From positions 558,001 through 622,000 of the forward strand of contig NZ_FWFU01000003.1 in assembly GCF_900172255.1 (NCBI RefSeq): DNA of 64,000 nucleotides, written 5' to 3'. The DNA comes from Roseovarius halotolerans (GTDB taxonomy: Bacteria > Pseudomonadota > Alphaproteobacteria > Rhodobacterales > Rhodobacteraceae). The notes below the pieces were generated by a model. The model worked only from the letters and a program-made list of their open reading frames with translations. It had not been told where the DNA came from and made no database searches. This document shows positions 35,910 through 45,784 of the stretch, one piece after another. Position 1 is the stretch's first letter. The number at the start of each line of letters is the position of its first letter. The position numbers were made by a program, and so were the translations under genes.

Positions 35910-36566
35910 TTATCGCGGCGCGCCGAATCCGTAGCCGAATCGCGCGATGTCCTCTCGGCAGATCGCGGCGAGGGTTTCGGCGTCGCGGTCGCTGTAGGAC
36001 GCGCGGAAATCGCGTGGTCGCGACGAGCGATTCGCGACCTCCAGTTCCAGGCGGAATCCCAGATGCGCCCAAAGCGGGGCGCTGTCCTCTTCAAGATGTT
36101 CGAGCCGGATATAGGCGCGGCAATATTCCTGCCCGTCGGCGGCGCGCATATAGCTGCCATAGGGGGATGCGCGAAACGCGCTCGCTGTCTGAGGATCGTT
36201 GAGGAAGCCACTGAAATCGCGGGATTTCGCCAGGGCGACGGCGGGGTGATCAAAGCCCTGTTCGCGCAGCCAGTGGTAATAGCTGACCATCCGGTCCCAG
36301 GGGTTGCGCACCAGCGTGAAGGTGAAGGCCGACGCGATCTGGGCCGGTGGCACCAGTCCGTCGATATCGGCAAGGGTCGAATGCTTCCAGAGCCGCCCGG
36401 CGCTGGCCGCGCCCGCCAGTCGTTTGCGGCGCTTTTGCGCCTTGGGCGTGTCCCCGATCAGGATGTCGTCCTTCATCGCCCGCCCCTCCAGCGCCAGCGC
36501 CATCGAGGTGCCGCCGGTCTTGGGAATATGCACGAAGATATAGCTGCGCCCGGACGAGATGATCAT
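35910..36566 (-). CDS. Sulfotransferase family 2 domain protein
   Basis: The 218-residue protein has the PAPS-binding signature IFVHIPKTGGTS (residues 10-21) and the second region TFTLVRNPWDRMVSYYHWL, which match the 5' and 3' phosphosulfate motifs of membrane-associated or carbohydrate sulfotransferases. It would move sulfate from PAPS to a hydroxyl or amino group of a sugar or similar acceptor. Start at 36566 chosen because the family aligns from MIISSGRSYIF; a longer frame exists. It diverges from the AMP ligase gene, and the Hint gene follows on the same strand. Confidence 0.85.
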   Translation of the reverse strand: MIISSGRSYIFVHIPKTGGTSMALALEGRAMKDDILIGDTPKAQKRRKRLAGAASAGRLWKHSTLADIDGLVPPAQIASAFTFTLVRNPWDRMVSYYHWLREQGFDHPAVALAKSRDFSGFLNDPQTASAFRASPYGSYMRAADGQEYCRAYIRLEHLEEDSAPLWAHLGFRLELEVANRSSRPRDFRASYSDRDAETLAAICREDIARFGYGFGAPR

Positions 36567-36702
36567 GCACCAGACGCTAGAACAGCGCGCGCAGGGGCAA
36601 AAGAGGCTAAGTTTGCCGCGCAACACTCTTTTCATTTGCGCGACACCTGCGCACTATCGCGTCCCGCCGGGAGGGCGGATTTCAACAAGGGGGAGGACCA
36701 TA

Positions 36703-38331
36703 ATGGGCTGGATGGCAGATGAAACCGGGCTTGAGCGCAACAGCGCCAATTTCGTGCCGCTGACACCGCTGTCGCATCTGCGCCGCGCGGCGCAGCTGTT
36801 TCCAGATCACGAGGCGGTCGTCTATCGCGGCATCCGGCGCAATTACAGCGAATATCACGAACGCTGCACGCGGCTGGCCTCGGCGCTGGCCAAGCTGGGG
36901 GTCGCGCCCGGCGATGTGGTCTCGACCCTGCTGCCCAACCTGCCCGCCCATGCCGAGGCGCATTTCGGCGTGCCCGCCTGCGGCGGCGTTCTCAACGCGA
37001 TCAACACGAGGCTCGAGGCCGGGACCATCGCCTATATTCTCGATCACGGCGGCGCCAAGGTGCTGCTGGCGGATCCGCAATTCGTGCCGGTCGCGGCCGA
37101 GGCCTTCGAGGAGATGGAGAACGAGCCGCCGATCCTGATCGAGGTGGCCGATGACGAGGCCGGGGTCCATGCGCACGGCCACTATACCGAATACGAAGAG
37201 CTGCTGGCCTCGGGCGATCCCGATTTTGAATGGATCATGCCCCAGGACGAATGGGAAAGCCTTGCGCTCAACTATACGTCGGGCACCACGGGGCGGCCCA
37301 AGGGCGTGGTCTGTCACCATCGCGGCGCCTACCTGATGACGATGGGCACCGCCGTCAGCTGGCCGATGCCGCGCCACGCGCGTTACCTGGTGATCGTGCC
37401 GCTGTTTCACTGCAACAACTGGAACCACACCTGGATGATGCCGATGCTGGGCGGCACCGTGGTCTGTTGCCGCGACATCACCGCGCGCGCCATCTATGAC
37501 GCCATCGCCGATGCGGGCGTCACCCATTTCGGGGCGGCGCCGATCGTGCTCAACACCATCGTGAATGCGCGCGACGAGGAGCGGCGCGACCTCGATCACG
37601 TCGTCGATGTCTATACCGCCGGCGCGCCGCCCCCCGCCGCCACGCTGCGCGCGATCGAGCCGCTGGGCTTCAAGGTGACGCAGGTCTACGGGCTGACCGA
37701 AACCTATGGTCATGTCACCGAATGCGTCTGGCAGACCCGCTGGGATGATCTGGACGACGAAAACCGCTATGCGATCAAGGCGCGCACCGGGGTCCTGATG
37801 CCGATGATGGAGGACATCACCGCGATGGACCCCGAGACCATGACCCAGATCCCGATGGATGGCAGCAGCCAGGGCGAGATCATGATCCGCGGCAATTCGG
37901 TGATGAAAGGGTATCTCAAGAACCCGCGCGCCACGCGCGAGGCCTTTCGCGGCGGCTATTTCCATTCCGGCGACATCGCCGTGCAGCATCCCGACGGCTA
38001 TCTTCAGATCGCCGACCGCGCCAAGGACATCATCATTTCGGGCGGCGAGAATATCAGCTCGGTCGAGATCGAGGGCGTGCTGATGATGCATCCCGCCGTG
38101 CTTCTTTGCGCGGTGGTGGCGATGCCCCATCCGACCTGGGGCGAGGTGCCCTGCGCCTTTGTCGAGCTGAAGGACGGCGCGACCGCCGGGAAGGACGAGC
38201 TGATCGCCTTTGCGCGCGAAAGGCTGGCCGGGTTCAAGACCCCCAAGCATGTGGAATTCCAGGAGCTTCCCAAGACCTCGACCGGCAAGATCCAGAAATT
38301 CGAGCTGCGCGGCATTGCCCGGACTCTCTGA
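36703..38331 (+). CDS. AMP-dependent acyl-CoA synthetase/ligase
   Basis: The 542-residue ANL-superfamily enzyme activates a carboxylic acid as acyl-AMP, then acyl-CoA. It shows the P-loop YTSGTTGRPKG (191-201), YGLTETYGH, the hinge YFHSGDIAVQHPDGYLQIADRAKDIIISGGENISS, and catalytic Lys529 in STGKIQKFELRG. It resembles medium-chain or methylmercaptopropionate-type ligases; which acid is used cannot be told. GGGGGAGG lies before the ATG at 36703. Its position near the beta-oxidation genes suggests a feeder role. Confidence 0.92.
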   Translation: MGWMADETGLERNSANFVPLTPLSHLRRAAQLFPDHEAVVYRGIRRNYSEYHERCTRLASALAKLGVAPGDVVSTLLPNLPAHAEAHFGVPACGGVLNAINTRLEAGTIAYILDHGGAKVLLADPQFVPVAAEAFEEMENEPPILIEVADDEAGVHAHGHYTEYEELLASGDPDFEWIMPQDEWESLALNYTSGTTGRPKGVVCHHRGAYLMTMGTAVSWPMPRHARYLVIVPLFHCNNWNHTWMMPMLGGTVVCCRDITARAIYDAIADAGVTHFGAAPIVLNTIVNARDEERRDLDHVVDVYTAGAPPPAATLRAIEPLGFKVTQVYGLTETYGHVTECVWQTRWDDLDDENRYAIKARTGVLMPMMEDITAMDPETMTQIPMDGSSQGEIMIRGNSVMKGYLKNPRATREAFRGGYFHSGDIAVQHPDGYLQIADRAKDIIISGGENISSVEIEGVLMMHPAVLLCAVVAMPHPTWGEVPCAFVELKDGATAGKDELIAFARERLAGFKTPKHVEFQELPKTSTGKIQKFELRGIARTL

Positions 38332-38421
38332 GCGCCGCCCGCGCGCGCAAGGCGATTGCCGCGCCGTGTCGCTGCATGCTATCGTCGCGCCGAACGAGGC
38401 AGAGCAGGCCCGCGCAACCCG

Positions 38422-39450
38422 ATGACCGCACTCAGCGAATACCAGAGGCTCGAAGCGTCGGGCCTGTGGCGCGCATCCCCCGAGGATCAGCGCAGCGACG
38501 TGATCGTGTCGATCGGCGATGCGACCCTCGTGATCACCGACCTGCGGGAAAACCCGCTGGCGCATTGGTCGCTGGCGGCGATCAGCCGCGCCAATCCGGG
38601 CCGCAGGCCTGCGATCTATCATCCCGATGGCGACCCCGGCGAGACGCTGGAACTGGACGCGGGCGAAGAAGACATGATCGCCGCCATCGAAAAGCTGCGC
38701 GCCGCGGTCGAGCGCCGCCGCCCGCATCCGGGCCGCCTGAGGCTGGTGATGGCGTCGCTTTCGGCTTTGTCGGTGGCCGCGCTGCTGCTGTTCTGGCTGC
38801 CCGGCGCGGCGCGCGACCATGCGCTTTCGGTGGTACCCGATGTCCGGCGCGCCGAGATCGGCAGCCAGCTGATGACCCAGGTGCAGCGCATCGCCGGTTC
38901 CGCCTGCCGCGCCAATGAAGGGCGCGCGGCATTAAGCCGGCTGGCCCGCCGCCTGCCTGCGCCGGGCGGCGGCACCGGCGCACTTGAAGTCATGCGCGAC
39001 GGCGCCCGCAGTACCGTCAGCCTGCCGGGAGGCACGATCCTCATTCACCGCGAGCTGGTCGAGGATTACGATGAACCCGATGTGGTGGCAGGCTATATCG
39101 TCGCCGAACGCCTGCGCGCCGAGCTGCACAGCCCGCTGGCGGACCTTCTGGATCATGCCGGGCTCTGGGTGACGCTGCGCCTGTTGACCACCGGCGAGAT
39201 CGACGCAGAGGTGCTGGCCGACTACGCCCGCGCACTGCTGACACGCCCGCGCCCGGCCCTGAGCGATGACACCCTGCTCAAGGGCTTCGCGGCCTGGGGC
39301 GTGCGCTCGACCCCCTATGCCTATGCGGTGGACATCACCGGCGAATCCACCCTGCCCCTGATCGAAGCCGACCCCTTCGCCAGCGAAGCCCCCGCGCCCC
39401 TCCTGAGCGACGCCGACTGGCTGCGCCTGCAAGGTATCTGCGGCGGCTGA
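38422..39450 (+). CDS. Membrane protein with a degenerate M48-like peptidase domain
   Basis: The 342-residue protein has a soluble N-terminal part, one membrane span at about residues 107-127, and a C-terminal domain that follows the M48 peptidase plan: ACRANEGRAALSRLARRL, then LPGGTILIHRELVEDYDEPDVVAGYIVAERLR at 201-232. Where M48 enzymes have HExxH the sequence here is AERLR, so both zinc histidines are lost and only the Glu remains. It is therefore likely an inactive relative with a binding or regulatory role. It starts 91 bp after the ligase gene and ends before mtnP. The assignment is by pattern, not by search. Confidence 0.7.
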   Translation: MTALSEYQRLEASGLWRASPEDQRSDVIVSIGDATLVITDLRENPLAHWSLAAISRANPGRRPAIYHPDGDPGETLELDAGEEDMIAAIEKLRAAVERRRPHPGRLRLVMASLSALSVAALLLFWLPGAARDHALSVVPDVRRAEIGSQLMTQVQRIAGSACRANEGRAALSRLARRLPAPGGGTGALEVMRDGARSTVSLPGGTILIHRELVEDYDEPDVVAGYIVAERLRAELHSPLADLLDHAGLWVTLRLLTTGEIDAEVLADYARALLTRPRPALSDDTLLKGFAAWGVRSTPYAYAVDITGESTLPLIEADPFASEAPAPLLSDADWLRLQGICGG

Positions 39451-39551
39451 GCCGCCCTGCCGCGACGCATGGGGCATTTGCCGTTTTCATCGCCGCGCCG
39501 GGCAAGTATCACTTGGCCCAAGGGCAAGACCGGATTTCAATGGGGGCAGAG

Positions 39552-40430
<879 letters not shown>

Positions 40431-40437
40431 CCGGCAA

Positions 40438-42330
40438 TCAGCTTCCGAGGCCCATCCGGTCGATCAGCCCCGCGTCGCGCATCCGCTCGCCGAACCAGAC
40501 CGAACCGTCGGGCGTGAAGTGGAACCCGTCATAGACGAGCACCTCGCCGGGCGAGATGAAGCCCGTGCATTCGCCCTCCGAGCACATCAGCGAAAGCGGG
40601 TCGATGAACCGATCGCCCATGATCTCGGCGAGACTGTCGTTGATCTTGGTTGTGCTCTTGACCGGGCTGGTGGTCCAGCCCATGCAATCGCTCAGGCATT
40701 GTTCAAGGATCTCCGCCCGCGAAAAGCGGACCGACTTGGTGCCGAACACCCAGAACTTGTCGCCATATTCCTCGGTCAGACGGTCAAGGCTGTCGCGCAT
40801 CAGCCCCACTTCCCATTCGCTCCAGGCGGTGGCCAGGATCACGATATCGGCCTCTTCGATCAGCGCATAGGTCTTGTCGGCCATGAGGTCGTTATGCTTG
40901 GCCCCACAGAGCTTGAAACGGCTTCTTTCGATGAATGCCGCGAAATCCTCGGGCGGGACGAACAGGTTGCCGCAGGTCGCGCCGACCTGTGCGCTGACCA
41001 CCGAGACATCCTTGTCGATCACCGCCGCCAGCGCGTTCTGCAGATCGGCCGAATTGCTGTCGCCGATCAGCAGGAGCTTGGTCGCCGCGTCCTGATCGAA
41101 ATCCTGCAGGCGGCTGGCATTCTTGGCCTCCCAGGTGCTCAGCCCATAGGCATCCGCGCGCGCGAACATATCGACCACCGGCTGCGGGTAGCGGAACATG
41201 TTGCCATTGCTCAGCGTCCCCATCAGCCCGACGCCGATCAGCGCCAGCGACCCGGCCACCGCGAAACCGCCGATCTTCATGCGCGTGCCAAAGACCGTCC
41301 TGCGCCGCGTCGGGGTCTCGATCACGTAATAGGAAAACACCGACAGCAGCGCCGTCGCCAGCAGCATCAGCGCGGTATGCCAGAGCGGCGCGTTGCGCCC
41401 GACCGCATGGCCGTAAAAGGCCAGGATCGGCTGATGCCAGAGATAGGCGCTGTAAGACACGAGCCCCACCCCAACCACCGGGCGGAACGCCAGCAGGCGA
41501 TGCACCAGCGTGCCTGGCTGCGCGAACATGATCACCGCCACCACGCCAAGAACCGGCACCACCGCGTAAAGGCTGGGAAAGGGCGTGCTGTGGTCATAGG
41601 CGAAGATCGCGAACCCGATACCTGCCAGCCCCAGCGCCGACAGGATATTGGCCAGCCCCGGCGCCACATCGACCGCGCCGCGCCGGTCCACGTAAAAGGC
41701 GACGAACGCGCCCGCCAGCAATTCCCAGGCCCGCGCCGGCAGCAGGAAGAACCCCGCCTCGGGCTCCTGGTAGGCGGCCCATTGCGCCAGCGCCAGGCTG
41801 AACAGGAACACCCCGATCAGGATCTGCGTGATGCGCCGCTTGCCCCAGCGCCATGCCAGCATCAGGAATACCGGGAAAATGATGTAATACTGCTCCTCGA
41901 CCGCAAGACTCCAGGTATGCAGCAAGGGCTTGATCTCGGCGGCGGTGTCGAAATAGCCCGCTTCGCTCCAGAACAGGAAATTCGATGAAAAGGTCGCCAC
42001 CGCAATGAGCGACTGGGCGAAATCCTTTAGGTCGGTGGGAAACAGCACCAGCCACGCCACCGGCAGGCAGCACAGCGCCACGAAGAACAGCGCCGGAAGG
42101 ATACGCCGCGCGCGCCGTTCGTAGAAATTCATCAGGCTGAAGCGGCCCTCATTGAGCTCGGCCAGGATGATGGTGGTGATCAGGTAGCCCGAGATCACGA
42201 AGAACACGTCGACCCCGACATAGCCCCCGCCAAAGGCCTCGAACCCGGCATGGAACAGGATGACGGGCACAACCGCGACGGCGCGCAAACCGTCGATTTC
42301 AGCACGATACTTCAAAGGGTCTCTCCGCAT
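40438..42330 (-). CDS. Acyltransferase 3 (OafA/YrhL) with C-terminal SGNH domain
   Basis: The 630-residue inner-membrane protein begins RAEIDGLRAVAVVPVILFHAG, the classic acyltransferase-3 motif, then GGGYVGVDVFFVISGYLI and ERRARRILPALFFV. About ten helices follow to residue 380, after which a periplasmic SGNH-type domain continues (LLIGDSNSADLQNAL, with Ser as likely nucleophile). Such proteins O-acetylate surface polysaccharides. It lies on the strand opposite to mtnP and apt and splits them. No strong ribosome binding site is seen at the chosen ATG (42330); longer in-frame starts have no homology. Confidence 0.92.
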   Translation of the reverse strand: MRRDPLKYRAEIDGLRAVAVVPVILFHAGFEAFGGGYVGVDVFFVISGYLITTIILAELNEGRFSLMNFYERRARRILPALFFVALCCLPVAWLVLFPTDLKDFAQSLIAVATFSSNFLFWSEAGYFDTAAEIKPLLHTWSLAVEEQYYIIFPVFLMLAWRWGKRRITQILIGVFLFSLALAQWAAYQEPEAGFFLLPARAWELLAGAFVAFYVDRRGAVDVAPGLANILSALGLAGIGFAIFAYDHSTPFPSLYAVVPVLGVVAVIMFAQPGTLVHRLLAFRPVVGVGLVSYSAYLWHQPILAFYGHAVGRNAPLWHTALMLLATALLSVFSYYVIETPTRRRTVFGTRMKIGGFAVAGSLALIGVGLMGTLSNGNMFRYPQPVVDMFARADAYGLSTWEAKNASRLQDFDQDAATKLLLIGDSNSADLQNALAAVIDKDVSVVSAQVGATCGNLFVPPEDFAAFIERSRFKLCGAKHNDLMADKTYALIEEADIVILATAWSEWEVGLMRDSLDRLTEEYGDKFWVFGTKSVRFSRAEILEQCLSDCMGWTTSPVKSTTKINDSLAEIMGDRFIDPLSLMCSEGECTGFISPGEVLVYDGFHFTPDGSVWFGERMRDAGLIDRMGLGS

Positions 42331-42527
42331 GGGCAACCTGTGCGCCGCTTGACATACTGACCGCGCGCATCCGAGTAAATAGCCCTTCACCCGCCGCGCA
42401 CCCATGAAGCTCCCCGTGTCACCGCGATGCCGCCCCGCACGCGCCCGCGGCGCGACGGATCGCACCCTTGCAAGGCGGCGCGGCATCGGCCAAACAATGG
42501 GTTGTTCCAGCCACTGAAAGGCCGCCC

Positions 42528-43067
42528 ATGCCCGTGATCCGCACCGTCAAGGATTATATCCGCACCATCGTGGACTTTCCCCATGAGGGGATCATGTTCC
42601 GCGATGTGACCACGCTCTTTGCCGATCCGCGCGGATTTCGCATGGCGATCGACCAGATGCTGCACCCCTATGCCGGCGAGCAGATCGACAAGGTCGTCGG
42701 CCTCGAGGCGCGCGGTTTCATCCTGGGCGGGGCGATCGCGCATCAACTCTCGCTCGGCTTCGTCCCGATCCGCAAGAAAGGCAAACTGCCCGGCGCGGTG
42801 ATTTCCGAGGATTACCAGCTGGAATATGGCGAGGCCGTGGTCGAGATCCACGACGACGCCATCCAGCCGGGCGAAAAGGTGCTGATGGTCGATGACCTGC
42901 GGGCCACCGGCGGCACCGCCGAGGCGGGAATCCGGCTGATCGAGCGGCTGGGCGGCGAGATCGTCGGCTGCGCCTTCGTGATCGACCTGCCCGAGCTGGG
43001 CGGGCGCAAGCGGCTCGAGGCGATGGGCATGGACGTGCACGCGCTCTGCGATTTCGAGGGCGAATGA
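42528..43067 (+). CDS. apt: Adenine phosphoribosyltransferase
   Basis: Apt makes AMP from adenine and PRPP. The 179-residue protein shows [48 protein letters not shown] with the adenine-binding part, and the PRPP loop [14 protein letters not shown]. One change is Arg in the loop where most enzymes have Leu (DDLLATGGT). Start at [10 protein letters not shown] chosen for family fit. It pairs functionally with mtnP, but an acyltransferase gene lies between. Confidence 0.95.
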   Translation: MPVIRTVKDYIRTIVDFPHEGIMFRDVTTLFADPRGFRMAIDQMLHPYAGEQIDKVVGLEARGFILGGAIAHQLSLGFVPIRKKGKLPGAVISEDYQLEYGEAVVEIHDDAIQPGEKVLMVDDLRATGGTAEAGIRLIERLGGEIVGCAFVIDLPELGGRKRLEAMGMDVHALCDFEGE

Positions 43068-43160
43068 CGCGCACCGGATAGTGACGCTCCGGCGATGAGG
43101 CCCGGATGACGCCATGCGATACTGGCGGCGCCCCGATGCCGGGGTGATCCCGGCCCCTGG

Positions 43161-44174
43161 CTAACGCCCGTAATAATCCCGATACCAGGCGACGAAACGC
43201 GCGAGCCCCTCCGCGATATCGGTTTCGGGGCGGTATCCCGTCAGGCGCTGCAACAGGCTCGCATCCGCCCAGGTGGCGGGCACGTCGCCCTTCTGCATTT
43301 CCATCATGTTGTAACTGGCCTTGCAGCCCAGCGCCCCTTCGAGCGCGGTGACGAAATCCATCAGCCGCACGCTGGTGGAATTGCCGATATTGACCACCCG
43401 CCAGGGCGCGACCGGCGAAAGGCTGTCTCCCGGCGCGATATCTTCGGGCGCGGCGGGGCGCACGGGCGGCGCATCCATCAACAGGCGGATGGCGCGCACG
43501 AGGTCGCCGACATAGGTAAAATCGCGAAACATCTCGCCGTGATTGTAGATGTCGATGGGCCGCCCGCCGAGGATCGCGTCGGTGAACTTGAAATAGGCCA
43601 TGTCGGGGCGTCCCCACGGCCCGTAGACCGTGAAGAACCGGAACATCGTGACAGGCAGGTTCCACAGATGCGCATAGGCATGGCCCATCGACTCGCTGGC
43701 CTTCTTGGTGGCCGCATAGATCGTCATCTGGGTGTCGGCCTTCATGGTCTCGGCATAGGGCATCTGCGTCTCGGCACCATAGACCGAGCTGGTCGAGGCC
43801 ATCAGCAGGTGGCGCACATCATGGCGGCGCGCAGCCTCCATCACGTTGAAACTGCCGATCACATTGGCATCGAGATAGGCGCGCGGGTTCTCAAGGCTGT
43901 AGCGCACACCCGCCTGCGCCGCGAGATGCACGATCATGTCGGGCGCGCAGGCATCGACAGCGCGATCCAGCGCCGCGCCATCCTCCAGCATCGCCTCATG
44001 GGCGGTGAAACCGGGCTTGGCGGCCAGCATGGCGTGCCGTTTCCGCTTGAGGGCGACATCGTAGTAATCCGTCATCCCGTCAAACCCATGCACCTCGACG
44101 CCCTCGTCAAGCAGCAGATCGGCCAGGTGATAGCCGATGAAACCGGCGGTTCCGGTAATGAAGACCCGTGTCAT
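43161..44174 (-). CDS. NAD-dependent epimerase, UDP-glucuronate 4-epimerase type
   Basis: The 337-residue protein opens VFITGTAGFIGYHLADLLL, the NAD-binding GxxGxxG of extended SDR enzymes, and contains the catalytic YAATKKASE (YxxxK) and STSSVYGAE with the active-site Ser/Thr. Blocks such as ARVNIGNSTSVRLMDFV fit UDP-glucuronate 4-epimerases, which make UDP-galacturonate for capsule and LPS. It is 100 bp from apt and diverges from an FAD/NAD(P)-binding gene. The acyltransferase and sulfotransferase nearby suggest a small surface-polysaccharide neighbourhood. Confidence 0.9.
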   Translation of the reverse strand: MTRVFITGTAGFIGYHLADLLLDEGVEVHGFDGMTDYYDVALKRKRHAMLAAKPGFTAHEAMLEDGAALDRAVDACAPDMIVHLAAQAGVRYSLENPRAYLDANVIGSFNVMEAARRHDVRHLLMASTSSVYGAETQMPYAETMKADTQMTIYAATKKASESMGHAYAHLWNLPVTMFRFFTVYGPWGRPDMAYFKFTDAILGGRPIDIYNHGEMFRDFTYVGDLVRAIRLLMDAPPVRPAAPEDIAPGDSLSPVAPWRVVNIGNSTSVRLMDFVTALEGALGCKASYNMMEMQKGDVPATWADASLLQRLTGYRPETDIAEGLARFVAWYRDYYGR

Positions 44175-44341
44175 GATCCCTGCCCTTCCTTGCGCCTGCC
44201 CGCGCATACCCCTCCTGATGCGATAGCCCGAGGCGGCGAATTGCACAAGCCGCAGGCGGGAAAACCGCACCCCGGCACTGGCAATCCGGCGCGGTCTCGA
44301 CCAAAGTCGGCGCGACAGGCAACAAGACCAGAAAGCGCGCC

Positions 44342-45763
44342 ATGACAGACAGCAACCGGCATCATATCGTGATCGGGGATGGCGGCACCGCCGCTGCTTT
44401 TGCCGAAATGGCCCAGTTGAACCCCGGCGACCGGCTGAGCGTGATTGCCCACGCCCCCGAAAACCTGGGCCGTGGCCTGGCTTATGGCGATCACGCCGCC
44501 GATGCGCCCTGGCGCTATGCCTATTTGCTCAATTCGCCCTCGGCGGCGGTGCTGCCGGAATTCGCCGACTGGCTGGAGGATCACTGGCCCGAGGTGTCGC
44601 GCGCGATGCAGGGTCGGCGGCCCGACTGGCTGGGCTTTGGCGCCGATCACATCGCGGCGGGCGATCTGGCCGCGCTCTTTGCGCCGCGCGCATTCTTCGG
44701 GGATTACCTCTCGCATCTGGTGGAAACCGCGCTTGCGCGCCACCAGCAAAACGGCGTTACCGTGAACCTCGTCACGGCCGGGGTGCATGGCCTCGACCAC
44801 GACGGAGCGCGGTTTCGCGTGACCCTCGATGATGGCCGCGTCGAGACGGCGGACCGTGTCGACCTCGCCCCCGGCACCCCTGCGATGGATGCGTTCTGCA
44901 CCGATGCGGGGCCGGGCGCGTTTCCCATGCTTTACGGGCGCGAAGAGGCCATCGCCGCGCGGCTTTCCCCCGGTGACCGGGTGATCTGCCTTGGCGCCAA
45001 TGCGGCCATGCTCGACGTGCTGCGCTTCCTGCAATCGCTGCTCGATGAGCGCGACATCTCCATGACGGTGCTCAGCGCCAGCGGCTTGCGCCCCGAGCCG
45101 CTGATCTGGGAACGCCCGCGCAAGCCCGATGTGGTGCCGCGCATCACCGGCCCCTTCGCCACCTGCGACGATTTCCTGGCGGCGGTCGACAGCGAGATCG
45201 CCCGGATGCGGCGCGACGAGGGCGCCGGCATGTCGCAGCTTCGTCCCGGTTTCAAGAACTGGGCGACCGGCGACAAGCTGGCCGAATTGCTGCCCGACCC
45301 CGCCGAGCGGCGCCGCGTGACCCACCCGCTCGAACGCCGCTTTCGCCGGGGCACCCATGACAGTATCGCCGATTTTCACCGCCTTCTGGGCGCCGGGCAG
45401 ATCACCGAGATCATCGGCCGCGCCCGGCGGGTCGAACCAACCAGGGACGGCGCGCGCGTACATCTCGACACCCGCGACGGCACAGAGATGCAGCTTGACG
45501 CGCCCCTCGTCATCAACTGCGCCGGGCCGGGCGCGCGGCTGGCGCTCGATCCGCTCAGCGAAAGCCTGGTGGCGCGCGGCTGGCTTGCGATGGCGCCCGA
45601 TGGCGCCGGGCTGATGACCGGGCCGGGGCTCAGGATCGGGCCGCCGGGGCTGCGTTATCTCGCCCCCACGGTGATCGCGGTGGGCGATATGGTCTCGCCC
45701 TTCCCGCTGTTCGACATGGGCGGGCTGCGCCAGCAGGTCGCGCAGGCGAATGGCGTCACCTGA
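44342..45763 (+). CDS. FAD/NAD(P)-binding protein
   Basis: The 473-residue protein has a dinucleotide-binding start HHIVIGDGGTAAAFAEMAQL, then ENLGRGLAYGDHA and YLLNSPSAAVLPEFADWL, which match the family of lysine/ornithine N-monooxygenase-like FAD/NAD(P)-binding proteins (NAD_binding_9). The C-terminal VINCAGPGARLALDPLSESL and VIAVGDMVSPFPLFDMGGLRQQ complete the FAD fold. The reaction is unknown; hydroxylation or dehydrogenation are possible. The gene is isolated, converging with the aldolase gene 21 bp away. Confidence 0.85.
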   Translation: MTDSNRHHIVIGDGGTAAAFAEMAQLNPGDRLSVIAHAPENLGRGLAYGDHAADAPWRYAYLLNSPSAAVLPEFADWLEDHWPEVSRAMQGRRPDWLGFGADHIAAGDLAALFAPRAFFGDYLSHLVETALARHQQNGVTVNLVTAGVHGLDHDGARFRVTLDDGRVETADRVDLAPGTPAMDAFCTDAGPGAFPMLYGREEAIAARLSPGDRVICLGANAAMLDVLRFLQSLLDERDISMTVLSASGLRPEPLIWERPRKPDVVPRITGPFATCDDFLAAVDSEIARMRRDEGAGMSQLRPGFKNWATGDKLAELLPDPAERRRVTHPLERRFRRGTHDSIADFHRLLGAGQITEIIGRARRVEPTRDGARVHLDTRDGTEMQLDAPLVINCAGPGARLALDPLSESLVARGWLAMAPDGAGLMTGPGLRIGPPGLRYLAPTVIAVGDMVSPFPLFDMGGLRQQVAQANGVT

Positions 45764-45784
45764 GCGCCACGCGCGCCGGCGCGA

